Shown: in pieces, positions 1 to 6,060 of the stretch
Position numbering within the stretch: position 1 is the first letter of the stretch
Layout: the number at the start of each line of letters is the position of its first letter
Source: Pseudonocardia sp.
GTDB lineage: Bacteria > Actinomycetota > Actinomycetes > Mycobacteriales > Pseudonocardiaceae
Reading direction: 5' to 3'
Assembly (NCBI GenBank): GCA_030453005.1
Contig: JAKDLE010000138.1
Location: 1-7,221, forward strand
DNA length: 7,221 nucleotides
Translations under genes and position numbers: made by a program
The notes under the pieces: model-generated
Database searches by the model: none
What the model was told of the DNA's origin: nothing
The model's input: only the letters and a program-made list of their open reading frames with translations

Positions 1-710
1 GCCCCGACCACGGCCAGGGCCAGCACCGGACGCACGACGGACTCGGAGCGCGACCACACCTGCGTCCACGCCCCGTCGTCGCTCCAGGCGTTGGACAGCA
101 GCGGCATCGCGAGCCGACCGGCGGCGAACCCGGCCGCGCACAGGAACGCCGCCGGGAACGGCACCACCAGCACCACGGCGAGCAGCACGAGGTGCGGCAA
201 CGCCGACGGCGAGTAGGTGCGCATCCCGGTGCCCATCTCGAACCCGAACTGTCCGGCCCCCCACTCGCGCAGGTGCTGCACGCCCTCGGGCACCAGCCGT
301 GCGTTCTCCGGCACCCGGAACCGGACGAGCCCGCACTCCCGCAGCAGTACCGCCACCGCGGCCACCCCGAACAGGACCCACCGGACGGACGCCGGGACCG
401 CCGCCTGCGGGACGGCACCGACGACGGCCGCGACGAACGCCACCAGTACGGCTCCGAGGAGCAGGCCTGCGCCGAAGTACCGCACCACCGGGGACCCGCG
501 CCAGACCGACGCGCTCAGCAGGAACGCCGAGTTGTGGCTTCAAGTGCTGCCGGAGTTGGCGAACCCCGCCCCGGCCCCGGCCGTCGCGGCCAGCAGCAGC
601 ACCGCCGCACCGACGCCACGGGCGGCGAGCACCGCACCGGTCGCGCCGAGCACCGCCAACAGCAGTGCCGGGGCGACGGGGTGCAGCACCGGGCGCAGGC
701 GGGACACCAC
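1..710 (-). CDS. Polytopic membrane protein of unknown function, partial at left edge and interrupted by an in-frame TGA
   Basis: The frame opens at GTG 710 (or 707), 14 nt after the stop of the preceding gene, with GAGG about 12 nt upstream. It reads for 56 codons to TGA at 542-540, then continues open in the same frame for about 179 more codons to the window edge. Hydrophobic segments lie at about residues 11-29, 32-48, 75-97, 105-121 and 158-185, which indicates a multi-pass inner-membrane protein. A conserved-looking stretch near residues 128-156 contains REWGAGQFGFEMGTGMRTYS. I do not recognise the family. From its place beside a thioredoxin-fold protein and a Cys-rich Tat substrate, it may be the membrane redox or assembly partner, the role that MauE or MauF plays in methylamine dehydrogenase maturation; this is inference. 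Continuous hydrophobic coding sequence and high GC at third positions on both sides of the TGA show that it was one gene. The TGA could be a recent nonsense mutation or a sequencing error. Confidence 0.6.
540..542 (-). other. In-frame TGA within the membrane protein gene
   Basis: Seen directly: the minus-strand codons around this point read Ser-Thr-TGA-Ser-His-Asn-Ser, with no frame change before or after. A single G-to-A change from TGG (Trp), or a change from TGC (Cys), would explain it. A small hairpin (6-bp stem 522-527 with 511-516, loop CTGCT) starts 12 nt after the TGA. Its loop lacks the early G expected of a bacterial SECIS, so selenocysteine is unlikely. Confidence 0.85.
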
Positions 711-724
711 GGCGGCTGGCCGCC

Positions 725-1495
725 TCAGCGGGCGCCGAACAGGGACCCGAGCCCCGAGCTCGACCCCAACGAGGGCAGCAGCCTGAGCGGGCGCGACGGG
801 TCGCCGCTCCCGTCGTCGTCGGAGGTGCCGGGGCGCACGCCGTCGTCGGAGGTGCCGGGGTCGGTGCCACCCGAGCCGCCGTCGTCGCCGGCATCGGAGG
901 GCTCGGCGGGGGCGTCGGGCCCGGACGAGCCCGGTTCGTCCGACCCGCTGTCCGACGGCGCCGGGGACGCTCCCTCCGGGAGCGCACAGGCCGCGATGGA
1001 GATGCCGTTGTACTCGGTGCCGTCGGCGAAGGTGGCCGTGGTCATGGCATCCGAGCAGCGGTAGCCGTTCCAGCGCCAGGCGTTGCGGCCGTGGCAGCTG
1101 GTGGTGACGCGGGTGGACTCGAACGAGTCGACGCCGTCGGAGTAGGCCCCCTCGCGGTGGTAGCCGTCCGCACAGGGGTAGCCCCCGCGTCGCCAGCCGC
1201 CGTAGCAGACCGCCGGGCCTGTCGAGGGCCAGTTGTTGGCCTCCTCGCGGTAGTTCTCGGGCTGGCACGACGTGTGCTCCGACTTGTCGTCGCCCTCGGC
1301 CTCCTGCGCGGCGGCCTCCCGACGCAGGAGATACCAGTCCAGCGGCACCAGCGCGGCCGCGGCGGCGGCGATCACGAGGCCGCGCAGAACCGTACGGCGG
1401 CTGGGGCGGATCGCGCGGATCCGGGCCACCACGGCGCTGGGACGGGCGTCGACGGGCGCGTCGACGGCCGTGGGGATGTCGTCCAGCTTGCTCAC
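725..1495 (-). CDS. Tat-exported Cys/Trp-rich protein with acidic low-complexity tail, unknown function
   Basis: The protein is 256 aa from GTG 1495, which overlaps the upstream stop as GTGA; GAGG lies 10 nt before the start. Residues 32-39 (SRRTVLRG) form a twin-arginine motif followed by an Ala-rich hydrophobic stretch (about 38-57) and a possible cleavage site near AAA at 61-63. Export in a folded state through Tat is therefore expected. The mature core (about 77-170) has six Cys (77, 97, 108, 134, 147, 170), enough for three disulphides or for cofactor binding, and Trp at 89, 101, 140 and 142 with many Tyr and Gly. Residues about 175-256 are rich in Ser, Asp, Gly and Pro, probably disordered, with a 9-residue tandem repeat. 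I do not recognise the family. A Tat-exported, Cys/Trp-rich product next to a MauD-like gene resembles the MauA layout. However, it lacks the 12-Cys pattern of the methylamine dehydrogenase light chain, so I do not call it MauA. Confidence 0.8.
   Translation of the reverse strand: MSKLDDIPTAVDAPVDARPSAVVARIRAIRPSRRTVLRGLVIAAAAAALVPLDWYLLRREAAAQEAEGDDKSEHTSCQPENYREEANNWPSTGPAVCYGGWRRGGYPCADGYHREGAYSDGVDSFESTRVTTSCHGRNAWRWNGYRCSDAMTTATFADGTEYNGISIAACALPEGASPAPSDSGSDEPGSSGPDAPAEPSDAGDDGGSGGTDPGTSDDGVRPGTSDDDGSGDPSRPLRLLPSLGSSSGLGSLFGAR
814..860 (-). repeat. 27-bp period tandem repeat inside the Cys-rich protein gene
   Basis: Identical 20-bp copies lie at 814-833 and 841-860, one 27-nt period apart. 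They encode the repeated segment PGTSDD in the disordered C-terminal tail. The period is a multiple of three, so copy-number change would keep the frame. Confidence 0.85.
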
Positions 1496-2069
1496 GACGT
1501 GGACACCTCGTGTTCCGTGATCAGATCCAGCAGGAGGCCGCGCACGTCGGTGTCGGCGTAGACGAATCGGCGGTCGGTGACGGTGCCTGCCGCGTCCACG
1601 GCCAGGACGGTGGGCGAGTAGCCCTCGAACAACCCCGCACGGGCGTCCGGGTCGACGATCATCTCGGCGAGGTTCTCCCCGAAGGGCTCCGCCCGGTCGG
1701 AAAGGGCGACGAAACGGATCCCCGGCCTGCTGACCTCCGACAGGGCGTCCCAGACGCCGCGACACAGCGCGCAGTCGGCGTCGACGACGGCGACCAGCGC
1801 ACCCGACTCCCCCCGCCGCGGCCGCCCCCCGGCGGGGGGCCCGCCGGCCCCCAGCGGGGGGCGACGCGGGCCACCCCCGCCCCCCCCCCCCCCCCCCGCG
1901 GCCCCCCCGGGGGGGGGGCCGGGCGTCCGACGAGCGGGGCGTAGCCGGACAGCTCCGCCGCACGCCCGGCCTCCAGCGTCCGCACCCGCGCGTAGACGGC
2001 GACGAGCGCCACCAGCGCGAACAGCGCCACCAGCAGGGCCAGCAGGGCGACGGCGAGCGGCAGCGTCAT
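1492..2069 (-). CDS. Membrane-anchored thioredoxin-fold redox protein (MauD/TlpA-like), frame broken in a G/C tract
   Basis: ATG 2069 overlaps the stop of the upstream gene as ATGA, so translation is coupled. The N-terminus is one transmembrane anchor (residues about 4-26), then a short linker ending in PLVGRPAP, a typical entry to a TlpA/MauD-type thioredoxin domain. The middle of the gene (about 1809-1918) is almost pure G and C. Past it, the coding frame has moved and reads GALVAVVDADCALCRGVWDA, with a CxxC active site (CALC, 1762-1773) in the right context after a hydrophobic strand. It continues through an EGYSPTVLAVD segment, which has the Pro expected opposite the active site, to TGA 1494-1492. 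The spacing between the two good halves (about 39 codons) fits the family. MauD-type proteins act outside the membrane as disulphide oxidoreductases or isomerases for a Cys-rich partner, and the next gene encodes such a partner. The frame break is more likely a sequencing or assembly error than true decay. Confidence is high for the fold, lower for MauD rather than another TlpA-like subgroup. Confidence 0.7.
1809..1918. other. G/C homopolymer block, probable sequence error
   Basis: About 110 bp made almost wholly of C and G runs, including 18 C in a row (1880-1897) and 7 C followed by 10 G (1902-1918). Only three A and no T occur in this stretch. In either minus-strand frame it encodes only Gly, Pro, Arg and a few other residues, unlike the thioredoxin-fold sequence expected there. 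The coding frame differs before and after it. It looks like a low-quality consensus over a hard-to-read region. Confidence 0.8.
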
Positions 2070-2818
2070 CGGCCCCACCGGCCGCTGAGCCGACCGAGCG
2101 CGTCGACGACGTCGTCCTCGGACATCGTCGTCGCCGCCCGGCCGGACTCCGGACCGAGCAGGACCAGGTCCATCGCGAGGCTCTCCCCCGCGAGGATGAA
2201 ACGCCACTGGTGCGGGGTGCCCGCCGCGAGTGCCGCCTGCCGGTCGCCCAGCACGCGGCCTGCGCGCCACAGCTCGCCACCCGGGAGCGCGAAGCCCGCC
2301 CACTCCGGCAGCGTCGGCAGCACGTCGGTGGCCCGCCGCACGATCAGCGTGGCCATCTCGCTGCGCCCGATCACCGCGACGTCGGGCTGGGAGACCAGCA
2401 GGTCCGAGACGGGCACCAGCGACGCGCCCCCGGCGGCGTCGGTGAACCGGAACGACGAGAGCATCGACGCCACACCCGCGGGGTCGGGCGCCGGGCCGCC
2501 GAAGAAGGTGGTGGCCTCGTGCTGGGGTCCGGCGAGGACCAGCGCCGAGTCGGAGCGGTCGCGGGCCTCGAAGACGATCGCGTCGAAGCCGCGCATCGGC
2601 GTGGCGCGGCGGGAGGCCCCGGGCAGCACGTGCGTCGGGACCGCCCGGTGCTCCCCCGCCGGTGCGAAGAAGAACTGCCGCGTCAACCGCGGGCCGGAGA
2701 AGCGCGTGCTGCCGTACCAGCGGAAGGAGCCGAACGCCTCGGGGATCGTCATCTCCACCGGCGCACCCGACGGCGCGATGAGCGAGACCGCCCGGCTGGT
2801 GCCTACGGCAGCCGCCAT
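2066..2818 (-). CDS. Hypothetical 250-aa protein, first gene of the redox operon
   Basis: The start is ATG 2818, chosen because GGAGGA sits 5 nt upstream (2824-2829); longer in-frame starts reach into the divergent promoter region without a good ribosome site. I do not recognise the family. The protein has no signal peptide, no clear membrane segment and no Cys, so it is probably cytoplasmic or peripheral, unlike its three downstream partners. The first half (to about 125) contains aromatic-rich segments (SFRWYGSTRF at 31-40, RQFFFAPAG at 47-55) and ends in MLSSFRFTD. The second half has a short hydrophobic segment (about 143-162) and ends in an acidic then basic tail. Its TGA overlaps the ATG of the thioredoxin-fold gene (ATGA), so it belongs to the same operon and probably the same process. 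A regulatory, enzymatic or assembly role are all possible. Confidence 0.8.
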   Translation of the reverse strand: MAAAVGTSRAVSLIAPSGAPVEMTIPEAFGSFRWYGSTRFSGPRLTRQFFFAPAGEHRAVPTHVLPGASRRATPMRGFDAIVFEARDRSDSALVLAGPQHEATTFFGGPAPDPAGVASMLSSFRFTDAAGGASLVPVSDLLVSQPDVAVIGRSEMATLIVRRATDVLPTLPEWAGFALPGGELWRAGRVLGDRQAALAAGTPHQWRFILAGESLAMDLVLLGPESGRAATTMSEDDVVDALGRLSGRWGR

Positions 2819-2828
2819 CGTCGTCCTC

Positions 2829-2897
2829 CACGTGACCTGACGGGACGCCGCTGTGACGTCCCCACCCGGTCCAACGACGCGGCCGTGATCACGTGAC
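2829..2897. promoter_or_regulatory. Paired CACGTGAC motifs and a GTGATCAC palindrome in the divergent intergenic region
   Basis: The 167-bp gap between two divergent genes (2819-2985) contains CACGTGAC at 2829-2836 and again at 2890-2897. The second copy overlaps the perfect palindrome GTGATCAC (2885-2892). Paired copies of a palindrome-containing motif between divergent starts would suit an operator, but the left copy lies next to the ribosome site of the minus-strand gene and short G/C-rich palindromes arise by chance. This is a weak candidate. Confidence 0.25.
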
Positions 2898-2942
2898 GCG
2901 GTCTGCCCCTCGGATGACTGCGCCGTTCGGGTGATGCGGAGG

Positions 2943-2948
2943 TAGCGT
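2943..2948 (+). promoter_or_regulatory. Possible -10 box of the small plus-strand gene
   Basis: TAGCGT matches the actinobacterial TANNNT -10 pattern and lies 37 nt before the ATG at 2986, giving a short leader. No convincing -35 box is seen at the usual distance. Confidence 0.3.
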
Positions 2949-2985
2949 GGAGAAGTCCGGAGACCCACGCGAGAGAAGGTCCGCC

Positions 2986-3267
2986 ATGCCCGACCCGTCC
3001 CCGCAGCAGGAGCCGATCGACGCGGAGATCGTCGAGCCCGCGTCGAGCCCGCCGGTCACGCCCTCGGTCCCCGACTACGACGAGCGCGGCGTCCCCAGCT
3101 TCGACCACGTCCGAGCCCGGATCGAGGGGCGCCACGCCACATCACAGGGGATGACGGAGCTGACGGCCGAGACGCCGGAGTCGCGCACGATCGAGCAGCA
3201 GCTCACGGAGCGTGACGCCGCGGCGAAGGCGAAGCTGGACGAGATCCGCGGCTCCCTGGGCCGCTGA
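2986..3267 (+). CDS. Small acidic hypothetical protein, 93 aa
   Basis: The start is ATG 2986 because GAAGG lies 6 nt upstream (2975-2979). A GTG at 2947 in the same frame has no such site and overlaps the likely promoter. The protein is soluble with no Cys and no membrane segment. The N-terminal third is Pro- and acid-rich and probably disordered. A more conserved-looking stretch, YDERGVPSFDHVRARIEGRH, spans residues 31-50. The C-terminus (about 67-93) is charged and should form one helix (QQLTERDAAAKAKLDEIRGS). I do not recognise a function. It is transcribed alone, divergent from the redox operon and convergent with the sdh operon. Codon use is like its neighbours. Confidence 0.8.
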   Translation: MPDPSPQQEPIDAEIVEPASSPPVTPSVPDYDERGVPSFDHVRARIEGRHATSQGMTELTAETPESRTIEQQLTERDAAAKAKLDEIRGSLGR

Positions 3268-3290
3268 CCCCACCTCACTGACCCCACCTC
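3264..3290 (+). repeat. Tandem 13-bp direct repeat at the end of the small gene
   Basis: CTGACCCCACCTC occurs at 3264-3276 and 3278-3290, separated by one A. The first copy includes the stop codon of the small gene. It may be a local duplication; no function is evident. Confidence 0.6.
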
Positions 3291-3293
3291 CTG

Positions 3294-3350
3294 ATTGCAG
3301 GAAGGCCACCTTCATGCAATCTCGTTGCGTGAAGGTGGCCTTGCTGCAAT
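3294..3350. terminator. Long hairpin between convergent genes, probable bidirectional terminator
   Basis: Two 27-nt arms (3294-3320 and 3324-3350) pair along their whole length with one internal G-G mismatch and two G-T wobbles, around a 3-nt loop. The hairpin sits 26 nt past the small gene stop and 12 nt past the sdhB stop, ideal for ending both transcripts. There is no T-tract, which is common in high-GC actinobacteria. Each arm also holds its own inverted repeat (AAGGCCACCTT type), so an alternative cruciform with two smaller hairpins is possible. Such near-perfect length suggests it may be a dispersed repeat rather than a unique terminator. Confidence 0.75.
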
Positions 3351-3362
3351 GCGGGTGGAGGA

Positions 3363-4130
3363 CTATGCGCCGCTTCTCGCGTCACCGCGCTTGAAGATCT
3401 TGCTGCCCAGCCACACCAGCGGGTCGTACTTGCGGTCGACCACACGCTCCTTCAGCGGGATCAGCGCGTTGTCGGTGATCTTGATGTGCTCGGGGCAGAC
3501 CTCGGTGCAACACTTGGTGATGTTGCACATGCCCAGGCCGTGCTCGTCCTGCGCCTCCTTCTGCCGGTCGCCGGCGTCGAGGGGGTGCATGTCGAGCTCC
3601 GCGATGCGCATGAGGAAGCGCGGACCGGCGAAGGCCTCCTTGTTCTCCTCGTGGTCGCGCACCACGTGGCAGACGTTCTGGCACAGGAAACACTCGATGC
3701 ACTTGCGGAACTCCTGGCTCCGCTCGACGTCGACCTGCTCCATGCGGTACTCGCCCGGCGCCACCCCGGGCGGCGGCACGAAGCTCGGGATCTCGCGCGC
3801 CTTCGTGTAGTTGAACGACACGTCGGTGACGAGGTCGCGGATCACCGGGAACGTCCGCAGCGGGGTGACCGTGATGACCTCGTCCTCGGTGAACGTGCTC
3901 ATCCGGGTCATGCACGCCAGGCGCGGACGCCCGTTGATCTCCATGCTGCACGAGCCGCACTTGCCCGCCTTGCAGTTCCAGCGCACGGCCATGTCCTGGG
4001 CCTGGGTCGCCTGGAGCCGGTGGATGATGTCGAGGACGACCTCGCCCTCGTTCACCTCCACGGGGTAGTCGACGAGCTCGCCCTTCTCGTCGTCGCCGCG
4101 CCAGACGCGGAAGTGCTGGTCGTGCGTCAT
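3363..4130 (-). CDS. sdhB: Succinate dehydrogenase iron-sulphur subunit (Sdh1 type)
   Basis: The protein is 255 aa and carries electrons from FAD in SdhA to the membrane subunit through three Fe-S clusters. The N-terminal ferredoxin-like domain has the [2Fe-2S] ligands C53, C58, C61 and C73. The C-terminal domain has CIECFLCQNVC (C144, C147, C150, C154) and MCNITKCCTEVCP (C202, C208, C212). By the usual pattern, C144, C147, C150 and C212 hold [4Fe-4S], and C154, C202 and C208 hold [3Fe-4S]; C207 is an extra neighbouring Cys. The start ATG 4130 overlaps the sdhA stop as ATGA, and a strong GGGGAGG lies 7 nt upstream inside sdhA. It is the last gene of the operon and ends in TAG just before the long hairpin. 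The sequence and the C-A-B gene order match the mycobacterial Sdh1 group. Quinone fumarate reductase is the only close alternative, since the families are not separable by motif. Confidence 0.96.
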   Translation of the reverse strand: MTHDQHFRVWRGDDEKGELVDYPVEVNEGEVVLDIIHRLQATQAQDMAVRWNCKAGKCGSCSMEINGRPRLACMTRMSTFTEDEVITVTPLRTFPVIRDLVTDVSFNYTKAREIPSFVPPPGVAPGEYRMEQVDVERSQEFRKCIECFLCQNVCHVVRDHEENKEAFAGPRFLMRIAELDMHPLDAGDRQKEAQDEHGLGMCNITKCCTEVCPEHIKITDNALIPLKERVVDRKYDPLVWLGSKIFKRGDARSGA

Positions 4131-6052
4131 TTCATGGCCTCCCCGGCGCGATGCCCACCCAGCTCGTCGCCGGTGTAGTACTTCTTCAGCTCGTCGAGCT
4201 CGAACAGGTCGAACAGGTCCGGCCGCATCGCCACCTGCTCCTTGCGCACCAGGTCGACGTCGTCCTCGCCCAACGCGCTCAGCACCAGCAGCACGTGGCG
4301 CCATTCGGAGTCCATCACCGGGTAGTCGTCGCGGGTGTGCCCACCACGGCTCTCCTGGCGTTCCAACGCCGCCCTGGCGACGCAGAGCGAGACGAGCAGC
4401 ATGTTGCGCAGGTCCAGCGCGAGGTGCCAACCCGGGTTGAACACCCGGCCGCCCTCGACGCTGACGGTGCGCGCGCGCACCGCGATGTCCTGCAGCGCCT
4501 TGAGCGCGAGCTCCATCTCGTCGGCCTTGCGGATGATGCCGACGAGGTCGTTCATCGTCTTCTGCAGCTCCTGGTGCACGACGAACGGGTTCTCCCCGCC
4601 GTCGGTGGCGCTGGAGAACGGCAACAGCGCACGCTTGTGTGCCTCGGCGACCTCGTCGGAGAGGACCGCCGGGCGCACCTCGCCCAGCGAGTCGACGTAG
4701 TCCGCCGCCCCCGCCCCGGCGCGCCTGCCGAACACCAGCAGGTCCGACAGCGAGTTGCCGCCGAGCCGGTTGGAGCCGTGCATGCCGCCGGAGCACTCGC
4801 CCGCGGAGAACAGGCCCGGCACGACCGACATCGCGGTGTCCGGGTCGACCTCCACGCCACCCATGACGTAGTGACAGGTGGGCCCGACCTCCATCGCCTC
4901 CTTGGTGATGTCGACGTCGGCCAGCTCCCTGAACTGGTGGTACATCGACGGCAGCCGCTTCTGGATCTCCTCGGGGGTGAGCCGCGAGGCGATGTCGAGG
5001 TACACGCCACCGTGCGGTGACCCGCGGCCCGCCTTGACCTCGGAGTTGATCGCCCGGGCGACCTCGTCGCGGGGCAGCAGCTCCGGGGGACGCCGGTTGT
5101 TGTCGGCGTCGGTGTACCAGCGGTCGCCCTCCTCGGGCGTGGTGGCGTACTGCTCCTTGAACACGTCGGGCACGTAGTCGAACATGAACCGCTTGCCGTC
5201 GGAGTTCTTGAGGATCCCGCCGTCCCCGCGCACCGACTCGGTGACCAGGATCCCCTTCACCGACGGCGGCCAGACCATCCCGGTCGGGTGGAACTGCAGG
5301 AACTCCATGTTGATCAGCGTGGCGCCCGCGCGCAGGGCCAGCGCGTGCCCGTCGCCGGTGTACTCCCAGGAGTTCGACGTCGTCTGGTAGCTCTTGCCGA
5401 CGCCACCGGTGGCCAGCACGATCGCCGGGGCGTCGAAGCGGACGAACTGGCCGGTGGACCGGTAGTAGGCGAACGCGCCTGCGATGCGGCTCGGCCCATC
5501 CCCTTGGCCGGCCTTGAACAGCTCGGTGACCGTGCACTCGTGGAAGACGCGGATGTTCGACTCGTAGTCGCCGGTCTCCTTGAAGTCCTCCTGCTGCAGC
5601 GAGACGATCTTCTGCTGCAGGGTGCGGATCAGCTCCAGGCCGGTGCGGTCGCCGACGTGCGCGAGGCGGGGGTAGGTGTGCCCGCCGAAGTTGCGCTGGC
5701 TGATCTTGCCTTCGGGGGTGCGGTCGAACAGCGCACCGTAGGTCTCCAGCTCCCAGACGCGGTCGGGCGCCTCCTTGGCGTGCAGCTCCGCCATCCGCCA
5801 GTTGTTGAGGAACTTCCCACCACGCATGGTGTCGCCGAAGTGCACCATCCAGTTGTCGTGCGGGTTGACGTTGCCCATCGACGCCGCGCAACCGCCCTCG
5901 GCCATCACCGTGTGCGCCTTGCCGAACAGCGACTTGGAGATGATCGCGGTGCGCTTGCCCTGGGCGCGCGCCTCGACCGCGGCTCTCAGGCCGGCGCCGC
6001 CCGCGCCGATGACGACGACGTCGTACTCGTGCCTCTCGATGCTCTCGCTCAT
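4127..6052 (-). CDS. sdhA: Succinate dehydrogenase flavoprotein subunit (Sdh1 type)
   Basis: The protein is 641 aa, the usual length for the actinobacterial subunit. It oxidises succinate to fumarate at a covalently bound FAD on the cytoplasmic side of the membrane. The N-terminus has the dinucleotide-binding motif VVVIGAGGAGLRAAVEA (12-28). H47 in KAHTVMAEGG fits the covalent FAD site. Active-site segments are FLQFHPTG (251-258, H255), TESVRGDGG (271-279, R275), HYVMGG (394-399, H394) and GSNRLGGNSLSDLLVFG (426-442, R429). No key residue is missing. The start ATG 6052 is 8 nt after the sdhC stop. GTG 6064, which overlaps that stop as GTGA, is an alternative that adds four residues. The 3' end overlaps sdhB by 4 nt, so the three subunits are translationally linked. 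Confidence 0.97.
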   Translation of the reverse strand: MSESIERHEYDVVVIGAGGAGLRAAVEARAQGKRTAIISKSLFGKAHTVMAEGGCAASMGNVNPHDNWMVHFGDTMRGGKFLNNWRMAELHAKEAPDRVWELETYGALFDRTPEGKISQRNFGGHTYPRLAHVGDRTGLELIRTLQQKIVSLQQEDFKETGDYESNIRVFHECTVTELFKAGQGDGPSRIAGAFAYYRSTGQFVRFDAPAIVLATGGVGKSYQTTSNSWEYTGDGHALALRAGATLINMEFLQFHPTGMVWPPSVKGILVTESVRGDGGILKNSDGKRFMFDYVPDVFKEQYATTPEEGDRWYTDADNNRRPPELLPRDEVARAINSEVKAGRGSPHGGVYLDIASRLTPEEIQKRLPSMYHQFRELADVDITKEAMEVGPTCHYVMGGVEVDPDTAMSVVPGLFSAGECSGGMHGSNRLGGNSLSDLLVFGRRAGAGAADYVDSLGEVRPAVLSDEVAEAHKRALLPFSSATDGGENPFVVHQELQKTMNDLVGIIRKADEMELALKALQDIAVRARTVSVEGGRVFNPGWHLALDLRNMLLVSLCVARAALERQESRGGHTRDDYPVMDSEWRHVLLVLSALGEDDVDLVRKEQVAMRPDLFDLFELDELKKYYTGDELGGHRAGEAMK

Positions 6053-6060
6053 GGTGCCAG

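Noticed and set aside
511..542. Selenocysteine insertion at the in-frame TGA
   Set aside because: The downstream hairpin is short, its loop CTGCT has no G in the first two positions, and such hairpins are common by chance in high-GC DNA.
725..1495. Identity as methylamine dehydrogenase light chain (MauA)
   Set aside because: Only six Cys, no vicinal Cys pairs, and no match to the usual Cys spacing; the resemblance is limited to Tat export, Cys/Trp richness and gene context.
299..1561. Long plus-strand open frame of 420 codons over the redox operon
   Set aside because: Arg/Pro/Ala/Gly-rich composition typical of the antisense of high-GC genes; the minus strand holds a Tat signal, ordered Cys pattern and overlapping starts and stops.
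1809..1918. Functional G-quadruplex or phase-variable tract
   Set aside because: The whole block is abnormal and replaces expected protein sequence, so a consensus error explains it better; kept as a checkable alternative.
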